5,327 bases of DNA from Frankiaceae bacterium (lineage in GTDB: Bacteria; Actinomycetota; Actinomycetes; Mycobacteriales; SCTD01): assembly GCA_947479995.1 (NCBI GenBank), contig CANKBT010000238.1, positions 1-5,327 of the forward strand, in the 5' to 3' direction. Positions 1-5,059 of this stretch are shown here, in pieces; position 1 is the stretch's first letter; the number at the start of each line of letters is the position of its first letter. The position numbers were made by a program, and so were the translations under genes. The notes beneath the pieces are model-generated. The model had not been told where the DNA came from and searched no databases. It was given only the letters and a program-made list of their open reading frames with translations.

Positions 1-1553
1 ACGCGCTTGGACTGCAGGTCGGTGTTGGAGTAGCGGCCCTCGTAGAACAGGGTCTGCCACTGGCGCACCATGCCGAGGCTGCCGTTGTTGATGACGGCGA
101 CCTTGATGTTGATGCCCTCGACCGCGCAGGTGACGAGCTCCTGGTTGGTCATCTGGAAGCAGCCGTCGCCGTCGATCGCCCAGACCGTCGCGTCGGGGCG
201 GCCGACCTTGGCGCCCATGGCGGCCGGCACGGCGTAGCCCATGGTCCCGGCGCCGCCGCTGTTGAGCCAGGTGTACGGGTTCTCGTAGGAGATGAACTGG
301 CTGGCCCACATCTGGTGCTGGCCGACGCCGCTGGCGTAGACCGCGTCGGGGCCGGCGATCTGGCCGATGCGCGTGATGACGTGCTGGGGCGCGAGCGAGC
401 CGTCGGCCGGCTCCTCGTAGCCCAGCGGGTAGGTCTCGCGCCAGCCGTCGACCTGCGCCCACCAGCCGGTGAGGTCGGCGCGGGTGCCGGCGGCGTGGAG
501 CTCGCCGACCGCGACGACGAGGTCGGCGATCGTCTCGCGGCAGTCGCCGACGATCGGCACGTCGGCCGCGCGGTTCTTGCCGATCTCGGCGGGGTCGATG
601 TCGGCGTGGATGACCGCCGCGCCCGGCGCGAAGGTCGACAGCTTGCCGGTGACCCGGTCGTCGAAGCGGGCGCCGAGGCAGATGAGCAGGTCGCTCTTCT
701 GCAGGGCGGTGACGGCGGCGACCGTGCCGTGCATGCCGGGCATGCCCAGGTGCTGCGGGTGGCTGTCGGGGAAGGCGCCGCGGGCCATCAGCGTGGTGAC
801 GACCGGGATGCCGGTGAGCTCGGCGAGCACGCGCAGCTCGGCGGCCGCGCGGGCCTTGAGCACGCCGCCGCCGACGTAGAGCACGGGGCGCTTCGCGGAG
901 GCGATGAGCCGGGCGGCCTCGCGCACCTGCTTGCCGTGCGGGCGGGTCGTCGGCTTGTAGCCCGGCAGGTCGAGCACGGGCGGCCAGGAGAACGTGCCGC
1001 TGGCCTGCAGGACGTCCTTGGGCAGGTCGACGAGCACGGGGCCGGGGCGGCCGGTGCTCGCCAGGTGGAACGCCTCCGCGATCGTGCGCGGGATGTCGTC
1101 GACTGACTGCACGAGGAAGTTGTGCTTGGTGATCGGCATCGTGATGCCGCAGATGTCCGCCTCCTGGAAGGCGTCCGTGCCGATCGACGCGCTCGGCACC
1201 TGGCCGGTGATGGCGACGAGCGGCACCGAGTCCATGTAGGCGTCGGCGATCGGCGTGACGAGGTTGGTCGCGCCCGGGCCGCTGGTCGCCATGCAGACGC
1301 CGACCTTGCCGGTGGCCTGCGCGTAGCCCTCGGCGGCGTGCCCGCCGCCCTGCTCGTGCCGCACGAGGATGTGGCGGACGGCGGTGCTGTCGTAGAGCGG
1401 GTCGTAGGCCGGGAGGATCGCGCCCCCGGGGATGCCGAAGACGACCTCGGCCCCGACGCTCTCGAGGCTGCGGACGAGCGACTGCGCACCGGTGACGCGC
1501 TCGTCGGACGCGCGGGGGCCGGACGCGGTGGGCGGGTGTGCCGGGTCGGACAC
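1..1553 (-). CDS. ilvB: Acetolactate synthase large (catalytic) subunit, C-terminus cut by window edge
   Basis: This enzyme condenses two pyruvates to 2-acetolactate, or pyruvate with 2-oxobutyrate to 2-aceto-2-hydroxybutyrate, the first common step of valine, leucine and isoleucine synthesis; it needs ThDP, Mg and FAD. An uninterrupted frame gives 517 residues. The N-terminal ThDP-PYR domain (about 20-185) carries IPGGAILP (41-48) and RHEQGGGHAAEGYA with catalytic Glu67. The central domain (about 207-345) carries ARFDDRVTG (295-303). The C-terminal ThDP domain (from about 390) has the metal/ThDP motif GDG (462-464) through NN (489-490). Positions equivalent to plant herbicide-contact residues look wild type (Ala45, Pro120, Trp499). 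Family members run about 570-620 residues, so roughly 60-100 are outside the window. GTG at 1551-1553 is the only ATG or GTG between the attenuator terminator and the conserved N-terminus, and has GAGAGG five bases upstream. Transcription is probably controlled by the attenuator just upstream. Regulatory subunit ilvN is expected next but not visible. Confidence 0.97.
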   Translation of the reverse strand, partial: MSDPAHPPTASGPRASDERVTGAQSLVRSLESVGAEVVFGIPGGAILPAYDPLYDSTAVRHILVRHEQGGGHAAEGYAQATGKVGVCMATSGPGATNLVTPIADAYMDSVPLVAITGQVPSASIGTDAFQEADICGITMPITKHNFLVQSVDDIPRTIAEAFHLASTGRPGPVLVDLPKDVLQASGTFSWPPVLDLPGYKPTTRPHGKQVREAARLIASAKRPVLYVGGGVLKARAAAELRVLAELTGIPVVTTLMARGAFPDSHPQHLGMPGMHGTVAAVTALQKSDLLICLGARFDDRVTGKLSTFAPGAAVIHADIDPAEIGKNRAADVPIVGDCRETIADLVVAVGELHAAGTRADLTGWWAQVDGWRETYPLGYEEPADGSLAPQHVITRIGQIAGPDAVYASGVGQHQMWASQFISYENPYTWLNSGGAGTMGYAVPAAMGAKVGRPDATVWAIDGDGCFQMTNQELVTCAVEGINIKVAVINNGSLGMVRQWQTLFYEGRYSNTDLQSKR

Positions 1554-1558
1554 GGGGA

Positions 1559-1564
1559 CCTCTC
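1559..1564 (-). promoter_or_regulatory. Ribosome binding site of ilvB
   Basis: On the minus strand GAGAGG lies five bases before the GTG start at 1553. It is an imperfect Shine-Dalgarno match but the only purine-rich block in the 38 bases between the attenuator U-run and the start, so it supports this start codon. Confidence 0.6.
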
Positions 1565-1591
1565 GGGGGCAGGGCGGGACGTGCTGAGGGC

Positions 1592-1625
1592 AAAAAAGAA
1601 CCCCTCGTGCCGGAGCACGGAGGGG
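1592..1625 (-). terminator. Intrinsic terminator of the ilvB attenuator
   Basis: On the minus strand CCCCT pairs with AGGGG and CGTGC with GCACG, with one bulged C and a TCCG tetraloop (stem-loop 1601-1625). It is followed directly by TTCTTTTTT (1592-1600). The U-run is striking in DNA this GC-rich; no comparable T-run occurs elsewhere in the window on this strand. Its position inside the leader, after a Leu/Val-rich mini-ORF and 38 bases before ilvB, makes it a regulatory attenuator rather than the end of a transcription unit. Confidence 0.9.
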
Positions 1626-1627
1626 TG

Positions 1628-1657
1628 AGCGCGTCGGGCCCGGGGGCCGGACGCGCT
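1628..1657 (-). promoter_or_regulatory. Upstream hairpin of the ilvB attenuator (pause or anti-antiterminator stem)
   Basis: AGCGCGTC (1657-1650 on the minus strand) is perfectly complementary to GACGCGCT (1635-1628), giving an 8-bp stem around a 14-base GC-rich loop that could pair further. The 5' arm includes the last two bases of the leader peptide's TAG stop. A ribosome stalled on the Leu/Val codons would therefore sit against or on this arm, while one that finishes and leaves allows the stem to form. This matches the first hairpin of ribosome-mediated attenuators; its exact role is inferred. Confidence 0.75.
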
Positions 1658-1682
1658 AGGGGACTACGAGCAGGTGGCGCAC
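1656..1682 (-). CDS. ilvB leader peptide MRHLLVVP, probably leaderless
   Basis: Eight codons and a TAG stop: GTG start, Arg, His, Leu (CTG), Leu (CTC), Val (GTA), Val (GTC), Pro. Four of eight residues are end products of the pathway whose first enzyme lies downstream, the hallmark of an attenuator peptide that senses Leu/Val supply; it is not expected to act as a protein. No Shine-Dalgarno sequence lies at a usable distance. The GTG falls exactly where transcription should start, six bases after the -10 element, so translation is probably leaderless. The GTA valine codon is absent from the visible ilvB frame and from ilvD, which may sharpen stalling. The function is inferred from sequence and position. 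Confidence 0.85.
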   Translation of the reverse strand: MRHLLVVP

Positions 1683-1717
1683 CCGACCAGAGTGCGCCCC
1701 TGCCCCGTCGAAGTCAA
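1683..1717 (-). promoter_or_regulatory. Promoter of the ilvB leader transcript
   Basis: On the minus strand TTGACT (1717-1712, five of six matches to the -35 consensus) is followed by a 17-bp spacer and CACTCT (1694-1689), which keeps the A at position 2 and T at position 6 of a -10 element. Six bases later is the GTG of the leader peptide. The spacing is ideal for a housekeeping sigma factor, and it gives ilvB its own promoter independent of ilvD. Confidence 0.75.
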
Positions 1718-1720
1718 GCG

Positions 1721-1761
1721 GGCTGAGACGAGCGTCCCAGCCCGTGGGACGCGTCTCAGCC
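1721..1761 (-). terminator. Large dyad at the ilvD stop codon, probable U-less terminator
   Basis: The arms GGCTGAGACG (1721-1730) and CGTCTCAGCC (1752-1761) pair over 10 bp. Inside them CGTCCCA (1733-1739) and TGGGACG (1745-1751) pair over 7 bp, with a two-base AG bulge and a five-base loop. The stem starts within the last codons and stop of ilvD. No U-run follows, as is common for actinobacterial terminator-like hairpins. It separates ilvD from the ilvB promoter, whose -35 lies only three bases away, so a role as a protein-binding operator or an mRNA 3'-end stabiliser is also possible. Confidence 0.65.
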
Positions 1762-3447
1762 GGTGATGGCGCCCTGCGCGGCCGAGCCGACGAGCTTGGC
1801 GTACTTGCCGAGCACCCCGGTCGTGTAGCGCGGCTCGAGCGGCTTCCAGCCGGCGCGCCGGCGCTCGAGCTCCTCGGCGCCGACGAGCAGCTCGAGCGAG
1901 GAGCGGGCGAGGTCGAGCCGGATCGTGTCGCCGTCCTGCACGAGCGCGATGGGGCCGCCGTCGGCGGCCTCGGGCGCGATGTGCCCGACGCACAGGCCGG
2001 TCGTGCCGCCGGAGAAGCGGCCGTCGGTGAGCAGCAGGACGTCCTTGCCGAGGCCCGCGCCCTTGATGGCGCCGGTGACCATGAGCATCTCGCGCATGCC
2101 GGGGCCGCCGCGCGGGCCCTCGTAGCGGATGACGACGACGCAGCCGCGCTCGAGCGTGCCGGCCTCGAGCGCGTCCATGACGCCCTGCTCGCCGTCGAAG
2201 ACCCGCGCCGGGCCCTCGAAGACCTCGCTGTCGAAGCCGGCGCTCTTGACGACGGCGCCGTCGGGCGCGAGCGAGCCGCGCAGGATCGTGATGCCGCCGG
2301 TCGCGTGGATCGGGTCGTTGAGGGCGCGCACGACCTCGCCGTCGAGCGGCGCGATGTCCATCTCGGCGAGGTTCTCGGCCATCGTGCGGCCGGTGCAGGT
2401 GAGCACGTCGCCGTGCAGCAGGCCGGCGTCGAGCAGCGCCTTCATGACGACGGGGATGCCGCCGGTGCGGTCGATGTCGGTCATGACGTAGCGGCCGAAC
2501 GGCTTGACGTCGGCCAGGTGCGGCACGCGCGCGCCGATCCGCACGAAGTCGTCGTAGGACAGGTCGACCCGCGCCTCGTGCGCGATGGCGAGCAGGTGCA
2601 GCACGGCGTTGGTGGAGCCGCCGAGGGCCATGACGACGCTGATGGCGTTCTCGAACGCCTCCTTGGTGAGCACCTGCCGCGCGGTGATGCCCTTCTCCAG
2701 CAGCGCGACGACGGCCTGGCCGGAGCGGAAGGCGATGTCGTCGCGGCGCGTGTCGACGGCCGGCGGCGCGGCGCTGCCCGGCAGCGCCATGCCGAGGGCC
2801 TCGGCGGCGGCGGCCATCGTGTTGGCGGTGTACATGCCGCCGCAGGCGCCCTCGCCCGGGCAGGCGGCCTTCTCGATGGCGGTGAGCTCGTCGCGGGTGA
2901 TGAGGCCCTGCGCGCAGGCGCCGACGGCCTCGAAGACGCTGATGATCGTGAGGTCGGTGTCCTCGCCGTCCAGGCCCTTGAGCTTGCCCGGCAGGGTGGA
3001 GCCGGCGTAGACGAACACGCTCGCCAGGTCGAGGCGCGCCGCGGCCATGAGCATGCCGGGCAGCGACTTGTCGCAGCCCGCGAGCGTGACCGTGCCGTCG
3101 AGGCGCTCGGCGAAGACCACCGTCTCGACCGAGTCGGCGATGACCTCGCGCGACACCAGCGAGGCGCGCATGCCCTCGTGGCCCATCGAGATGCCGTCGG
3201 ACACCGAGATGGTGCCGAACTCCATGGGGAAGCCGCCGGCGGCGCGCACGCCCTCCTTGGCCGCCTTGGCGAGCCGGTCGAGCGACAGGTTGCAGGGGGT
3301 GATCTCGTTCCAGGACGACGCGATGCCGACCTGGCTGCGGTCGACGTCGTCGTCGGTGAGGCCGACGGCCCGCAGCATCGCCCGCGCCGGCGCGCGGCGG
3401 TCGCCCTCGGTGACGTCGTGGCTGCGCGGCTTGCGGGTGCTGCTCAC
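1756..3447 (-). CDS. ilvD: Dihydroxy-acid dehydratase
   Basis: Dehydrates 2,3-dihydroxyisovalerate and 2,3-dihydroxy-3-methylvalerate to the keto acids that become valine/leucine and isoleucine; a cytosolic Fe-S enzyme of the IlvD/Edd family. The 563-residue product is full family length. Conserved motifs in order: SSWNEITPCN (Cys52), AGCDKSLPG (Cys125, Asp126, Lys127), CPGEGACGGMYTANTM (Cys196, Cys202), PGSAAPPAVD (223-232), GGSTNAVLHLLA (276-287), and GRFSGGTTGLCVGHIAPEA (476-494), where Ser479 is the likely catalytic base. Cys52, Cys125 and Cys202 are the expected cluster ligands and Lys127 the expected carbamylated metal ligand. The GTG at 3445-3447 fits the usual N-terminus (SSTRKPRSHDVTEG) and has GAGAGAG seven bases upstream. 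The frame stays open further upstream, but that translation is Arg/Pro-rich and unlike the family. The gene is divergent from the PH-domain gene and probably has its own promoter near 3551. Confidence 0.97.
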   Translation of the reverse strand: MSSTRKPRSHDVTEGDRRAPARAMLRAVGLTDDDVDRSQVGIASSWNEITPCNLSLDRLAKAAKEGVRAAGGFPMEFGTISVSDGISMGHEGMRASLVSREVIADSVETVVFAERLDGTVTLAGCDKSLPGMLMAAARLDLASVFVYAGSTLPGKLKGLDGEDTDLTIISVFEAVGACAQGLITRDELTAIEKAACPGEGACGGMYTANTMAAAAEALGMALPGSAAPPAVDTRRDDIAFRSGQAVVALLEKGITARQVLTKEAFENAISVVMALGGSTNAVLHLLAIAHEARVDLSYDDFVRIGARVPHLADVKPFGRYVMTDIDRTGGIPVVMKALLDAGLLHGDVLTCTGRTMAENLAEMDIAPLDGEVVRALNDPIHATGGITILRGSLAPDGAVVKSAGFDSEVFEGPARVFDGEQGVMDALEAGTLERGCVVVIRYEGPRGGPGMREMLMVTGAIKGAGLGKDVLLLTDGRFSGGTTGLCVGHIAPEAADGGPIALVQDGDTIRLDLARSSLELLVGAEELERRRAGWKPLEPRYTTGVLGKYAKLVGSAAQGAITG

Positions 3448-3454
3448 GTCGGTG

Positions 3455-3461
3455 CTCTCTC
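3455..3461 (-). promoter_or_regulatory. Ribosome binding site of ilvD
   Basis: GAGAGAG on the minus strand ends seven bases before the GTG at 3447. It is the only purine-rich block at the right distance and decides this start over the open frame further upstream. Confidence 0.55.
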
Positions 3462-3550
3462 GTCCTGCTCGGGTGGGGCCGCGGCGTGCGGCGCGGGGAG
3501 GGCGCGGCCGCGGGGTGGCGCGGCGCCGGTCGGCCGGGTCGCGCCCCACA

Positions 3551-3556
3551 ATCGTA
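3551..3556 (-). promoter_or_regulatory. Candidate -10 element of the ilvD promoter
   Basis: TACGAT on the minus strand matches four of six bases of TATAAT and lies in the only AT-containing patch of the 168-bp divergent region. Transcription would start near 3544, leaving about 97 bases of GC-rich 5' UTR. No -35 consensus is seen at 16-18 bp; that position is occupied by the 14-bp palindrome at 3571-3584. I saw no leader peptide or terminator in this UTR, unlike that of ilvB. Confidence 0.45.
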
Positions 3557-3570
3557 CGTCCGCGACGGCC

Positions 3571-3584
3571 GCCGGGCGCCCGGC
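3571..3584. repeat. Perfect 14-bp palindrome in the divergent promoter region
   Basis: GCCGGGCGCCCGGC is its own reverse complement. It overlaps the expected -35 position of the ilvD promoter (17 bp upstream of TACGAT) and lies 20 bases upstream of the -10 of the divergent PH-domain gene. It could be an operator serving both genes, but all-GC palindromes arise fairly easily in this composition. Confidence 0.35.
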
Positions 3585-3603
3585 GCGCGCGGCCGGGGGC
3601 TGG

Positions 3604-3615
3604 CAGCATCGGCGC
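3604..3615 (+). promoter_or_regulatory. Leaderless-type promoter -10 of the PH-domain gene
   Basis: CAGCAT (3604-3609) is followed by six bases and then the GTG start at 3616, the same geometry as at the ilvB leader peptide. No -35 match and no Shine-Dalgarno sequence is seen, which fits a leaderless mRNA starting at the GTG itself. Confidence 0.5.
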
Positions 3616-3999
3616 GTGGCACCCGTGCGCTTCGGCCCCGAGCGGGTCGTGCTGTTCCCCGTCCTCATCGCCCTGCTCGGCACGCTGCCCGCGGCGGCGT
3701 CGTCGCCCGCGCTGCTGTGGCTGCTGCTCCTGCCGCTGGCGGCCGGCACGTGGGTGCTGCGCGCGCACGTCACCGCCGACGCCGACGGGCTCGCGGTGTG
3801 CAACGGGCTCGGCACCCGCGAGGTCGCCTGGGACGCCGTCGCCGGCTTCGACGTGCCCGGCCGCGGGCCGGTGCGCCTGCTCACCGGCGGCGACCGCGTG
3901 CCGCTCACGGCGCTGTCCCGGCGCGAGGTGCGCCGGCTGCTCGAGGCGGGCGAGCAGGCCGCCGCCGAGGCGCGGGGCGAGGGCGCGGCCGGTGCCTGA
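3616..3999 (+). CDS. Small membrane protein with bacterial PH-like domain (Cfp6-like)
   Basis: 127 residues. Two hydrophobic segments near the N-terminus (about 11-28 and 31-48, joined by a short Ala/Ser/Pro turn) probably form a transmembrane hairpin. They are followed by a compact beta-rich region (about 50-101: HVTADADGLAVCNGLG, then EVAWDAVAGFDV, then RLLTGGDRVPLTAL) typical of the small actinobacterial PH-domain proteins, and a helical Ala/Glu-rich tail (102-127). The molecular function of this family is not established. Mycobacterium tuberculosis has a similar protein, Cfp6 (Rv3004), divergent from ilvB1, so proximity to ilv genes is a recurring context. GTG at 3616 is preferred because of the leaderless promoter signal; GTG at 3625 is an alternative. 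The stop overlaps the hydrolase start, so the two are co-transcribed and probably translationally coupled. Confidence 0.85.
   Translation: MAPVRFGPERVVLFPVLIALLGTLPAAASSPALLWLLLLPLAAGTWVLRAHVTADADGLAVCNGLGTREVAWDAVAGFDVPGRGPVRLLTGGDRVPLTALSRREVRRLLEAGEQAAAEARGEGAAGA
3979..3983 (+). promoter_or_regulatory. Ribosome binding site of the alpha/beta hydrolase, inside the preceding gene
   Basis: GAGGG lies eight bases before the GTG at 3992, within the last codons of the PH-domain gene. It supports the overlapping start and coupling of the two genes. Confidence 0.6.
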
Positions 4000-4870
4000 G
4001 CGCTTCGCGGTGACGAGCCGCGACGGCACGGTCGTGCAGGGCTGGCGCAGCGGCGGGGGCGGCGTGCCGGTGGTGCTGTCGAACGGCCTCGGCACCTCGC
4101 CGCAGTCCTGGCCCGCGCTGGTCGACGGGGCCAGCGGCTACGACGTCGTCACGTGGTACCACCGCGGCACCGGCGGCTCGGCGCGCCCGTCCGACCCGGC
4201 GCGCGTGCGCGTCGAGGACCACCTCGACGACCTGCTGGCCGTCATGGACGCCTGCGGCCTCGACAGCGCGCTCGTCGCCTGCTGGTCGATCGGCGTCAAC
4301 GTCGGCTTCGAGCTCGCGCGGGCGCACCCCGAGCGGGTCCGCGGCCTGCTGGCCGTCGCCGGCGTGCCGGGCGGCACCTTCGCGGCGATGGGCGGCCCGT
4401 GGCGGGTGCCGCGCCGCCTGCGCGCGCCGCTCGCGACCGGCGTCGCCCGGGCGGCCCGGGCGCTCGGGCCGGCGCTCGGCGGCGTCGTCGGCCGCGTGCC
4501 GGTCGACCGGCGCACGGCCTGGCTGCTCGCGCACAGCGGCGTCGTGCGGCCGGCCGCGCGCCCGGAGGTGCTCGTGCCGGTGCTGCGGGAGTTCCTGCAG
4601 CACGACTGGCGGTGGTACTTCCACCTCGCCCTCGGCGCCGCCGCGCACGCGCCCGTCGACCTGTCGGGCGTGCGCTGCCCCGTCACGCTGGTCGCCGGCC
4701 GGTCGGACGTGCTCACCTCCGTGCACGACGTGGTGGCCGTCGCCGACCGCCTGCCGCACGCGCAGGTGACGGTGCTGCCGGGCAGCCACTTCCTGCCGGT
4801 CGAGCACCCGGAGCTGGTGCTGGCCGCCCTCGACGAGCTGCAGCGCCGGGTGGTCGCCGGCGCCGCCTGA
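3992..4870 (+). CDS. Alpha/beta-fold hydrolase
   Basis: 292 residues, a complete single-domain alpha/beta hydrolase of the esterase/peptidase/dehalogenase-like superfamily; the substrate cannot be told from sequence. The core opens with VPVVLSNGLGTSPQSW (25-40, probable oxyanion-hole segment), then DVVTWYHRGTGGSARP (51-66). The nucleophile elbow is ACWSIGVNVG with Ser99. A lid/cap region follows (about 130-215, rich in Arg, Ala and Pro). The acid is Asp239 in VAGRSDVLTS, and His266 is in LPGSHFLPVEHP. The elbow is C-W-S-x-G rather than the commoner G-x-S-x-G; Cys is small enough to be tolerated. No signal peptide or membrane segment is evident, so it is probably cytosolic. The GTG at 3992 has GAGGG eight bases upstream and overlaps the PH-domain gene by eight bases. 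The frame continues upstream without a stop, but only as antisense of ilvD. Confidence 0.92.
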   Translation: MPERFAVTSRDGTVVQGWRSGGGGVPVVLSNGLGTSPQSWPALVDGASGYDVVTWYHRGTGGSARPSDPARVRVEDHLDDLLAVMDACGLDSALVACWSIGVNVGFELARAHPERVRGLLAVAGVPGGTFAAMGGPWRVPRRLRAPLATGVARAARALGPALGGVVGRVPVDRRTAWLLAHSGVVRPAARPEVLVPVLREFLQHDWRWYFHLALGAAAHAPVDLSGVRCPVTLVAGRSDVLTSVHDVVAVADRLPHAQVTVLPGSHFLPVEHPELVLAALDELQRRVVAGAA

Positions 4871-4887
4871 CGCCCTGGGCGGGCGCA

Positions 4888-4909
4888 CAGCCCCGGCCCG
4901 GCCCGGCTG
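4888..4909 (+). terminator. Possible GC hairpin after the hydrolase gene
   Basis: CAGCC (4888-4892) can pair with GGCTG (4905-4909) around a 12-base CCGG-rich loop, 18 bases after the hydrolase stop. There is no U-run and alternative pairings exist in the surrounding GGCCCGG repeats, so this is a weak terminator candidate. Confidence 0.3.
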
Positions 4910-4927
4910 GGCCGCAGCGGGTCGCGC

Positions 4928-4961
4928 TTGTGCACGGACGCAGGTCTGCCACCATGCCGGT
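4928..4961 (+). promoter_or_regulatory. Candidate promoter of the PucR-like regulator, leaderless geometry
   Basis: TTGTGC (4928-4933) matches the first three -35 bases. After 16 bp comes CACCAT (4950-4955), then six bases and a GTG at 4962. The -10 resembles CAGCAT of the PH-domain gene and CACTCT of the ilvB leader, with identical spacing to GTG. Here the GTG opens only a 13-codon frame, not the regulator itself. Confidence 0.5.
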
Positions 4962-5003
4962 GTGACCCCCATCACCGGCCGCGGTGCCCGCCCGTGCCGC
5001 TGA
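4962..5003 (+). CDS. Possible 13-residue leaderless upstream ORF
   Basis: GTG at 4962 reads 13 codons (VTPITGRGARPCR, first residue fMet) to a TGA at 5001-5003, and starts exactly where the promoter predicts the first transcribed base. The peptide has no run of one amino acid, so there is no sign of attenuation. It could be a short uORF controlling the regulator 57 bases downstream. It could also be the true regulator N-terminus broken by a frameshift, since the regulator frame is offset from it. Coding status is uncertain. Confidence 0.3.
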   Translation: MTPITGRGARPCR

Positions 5004-5047
5004 CCCGCCGCCCTGCCGAGCGGCACGGCCGCCTGGCCACGCCGCCC

Positions 5048-5051
5048 GAGG
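5048..5051 (+). promoter_or_regulatory. Ribosome binding site of the PucR-like regulator
   Basis: GAGG lies eight bases before ATG 5060. This favours ATG 5060 over the upstream in-frame GTG 4994, which has no purine-rich block at a usable distance. Confidence 0.5.
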
Positions 5052-5059
5052 TCGCCGCG

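Larger units (their letters stand above)
1592..1682 (-). promoter_or_regulatory. ilvB leader RNA: ribosome-mediated transcription attenuator
   Basis: The predicted 91-base leader runs from the inferred transcription start (the G of the leader GTG at 1682) to the end of the U-run. In order it holds a mini-ORF with Leu-Leu-Val-Val, an 8-bp hairpin at its stop codon, and an intrinsic terminator. This is the layout of classical amino-acid attenuators: with charged tRNA-Leu and tRNA-Val plentiful, the leader is translated and the terminator forms; with scarce charged tRNA the ribosome stalls and readthrough into ilvB rises. Such attenuators are known before BCAA genes in actinobacteria and enterobacteria. 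I found no long perfect antiterminator. The best candidate pairs 1653-1647 (CGTCCGG) with 1613-1606 (CCGGCACG), seven pairs with one bulge, excluding both other stems. Confidence 0.85.

Noticed and set aside
315..1106. Long plus-strand open frame opposite ilvB (263 codons), and smaller ones nearby
   Set aside because: It is antisense to the conserved ilvB frame. The translation is Ala/Gly/Arg/Asp/Val-rich low-complexity sequence, as expected from the complement of GC-rich codons, and ilvB accounts for every base here.
1554..1755. T-box riboswitch before ilvB
   Set aside because: No T-box specifier or conserved T-box sequence seen, and the 91-base leader is too short. The Leu/Val mini-ORF plus terminator explains the region as ribosome-mediated attenuation.
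3479..3513. Hairpin CCGCGGC/GCCGCGG in the ilvD 5' UTR as a riboswitch or attenuator
   Set aside because: Only a 7-bp stem with a 21-base loop, no leader peptide and no U-run; such stems are common by chance in this composition.
1744..3615. Plus-strand frame upstream of and continuous with the PH-domain gene
   Set aside because: The upstream portion is antisense to ilvD. Recognisable protein starts only at the GTG at 3616, which has its own promoter signal.
1664..3622. 652-codon minus-strand frame overlapping ilvD in another frame
   Set aside because: Arg/His/Pro-rich composition typical of a shifted frame in high-GC DNA; the conserved IlvD motifs are all in the frame ending at 1756.
3047..3991. 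Plus-strand extension of the hydrolase frame
   Set aside because: It reads antisense ilvD and then the PH gene out of frame. The hydrolase fold begins just after GTG 3992, which has a Shine-Dalgarno sequence.
3448..4095. Upstream extension of the ilvD frame beyond GTG 3447
   Set aside because: Residues upstream of GTG 3447 are Arg/Pro-rich and unlike IlvD N-termini. The family start SSTRKPRSHDVTEG is adjacent to GTG 3447 with a purine-rich site.
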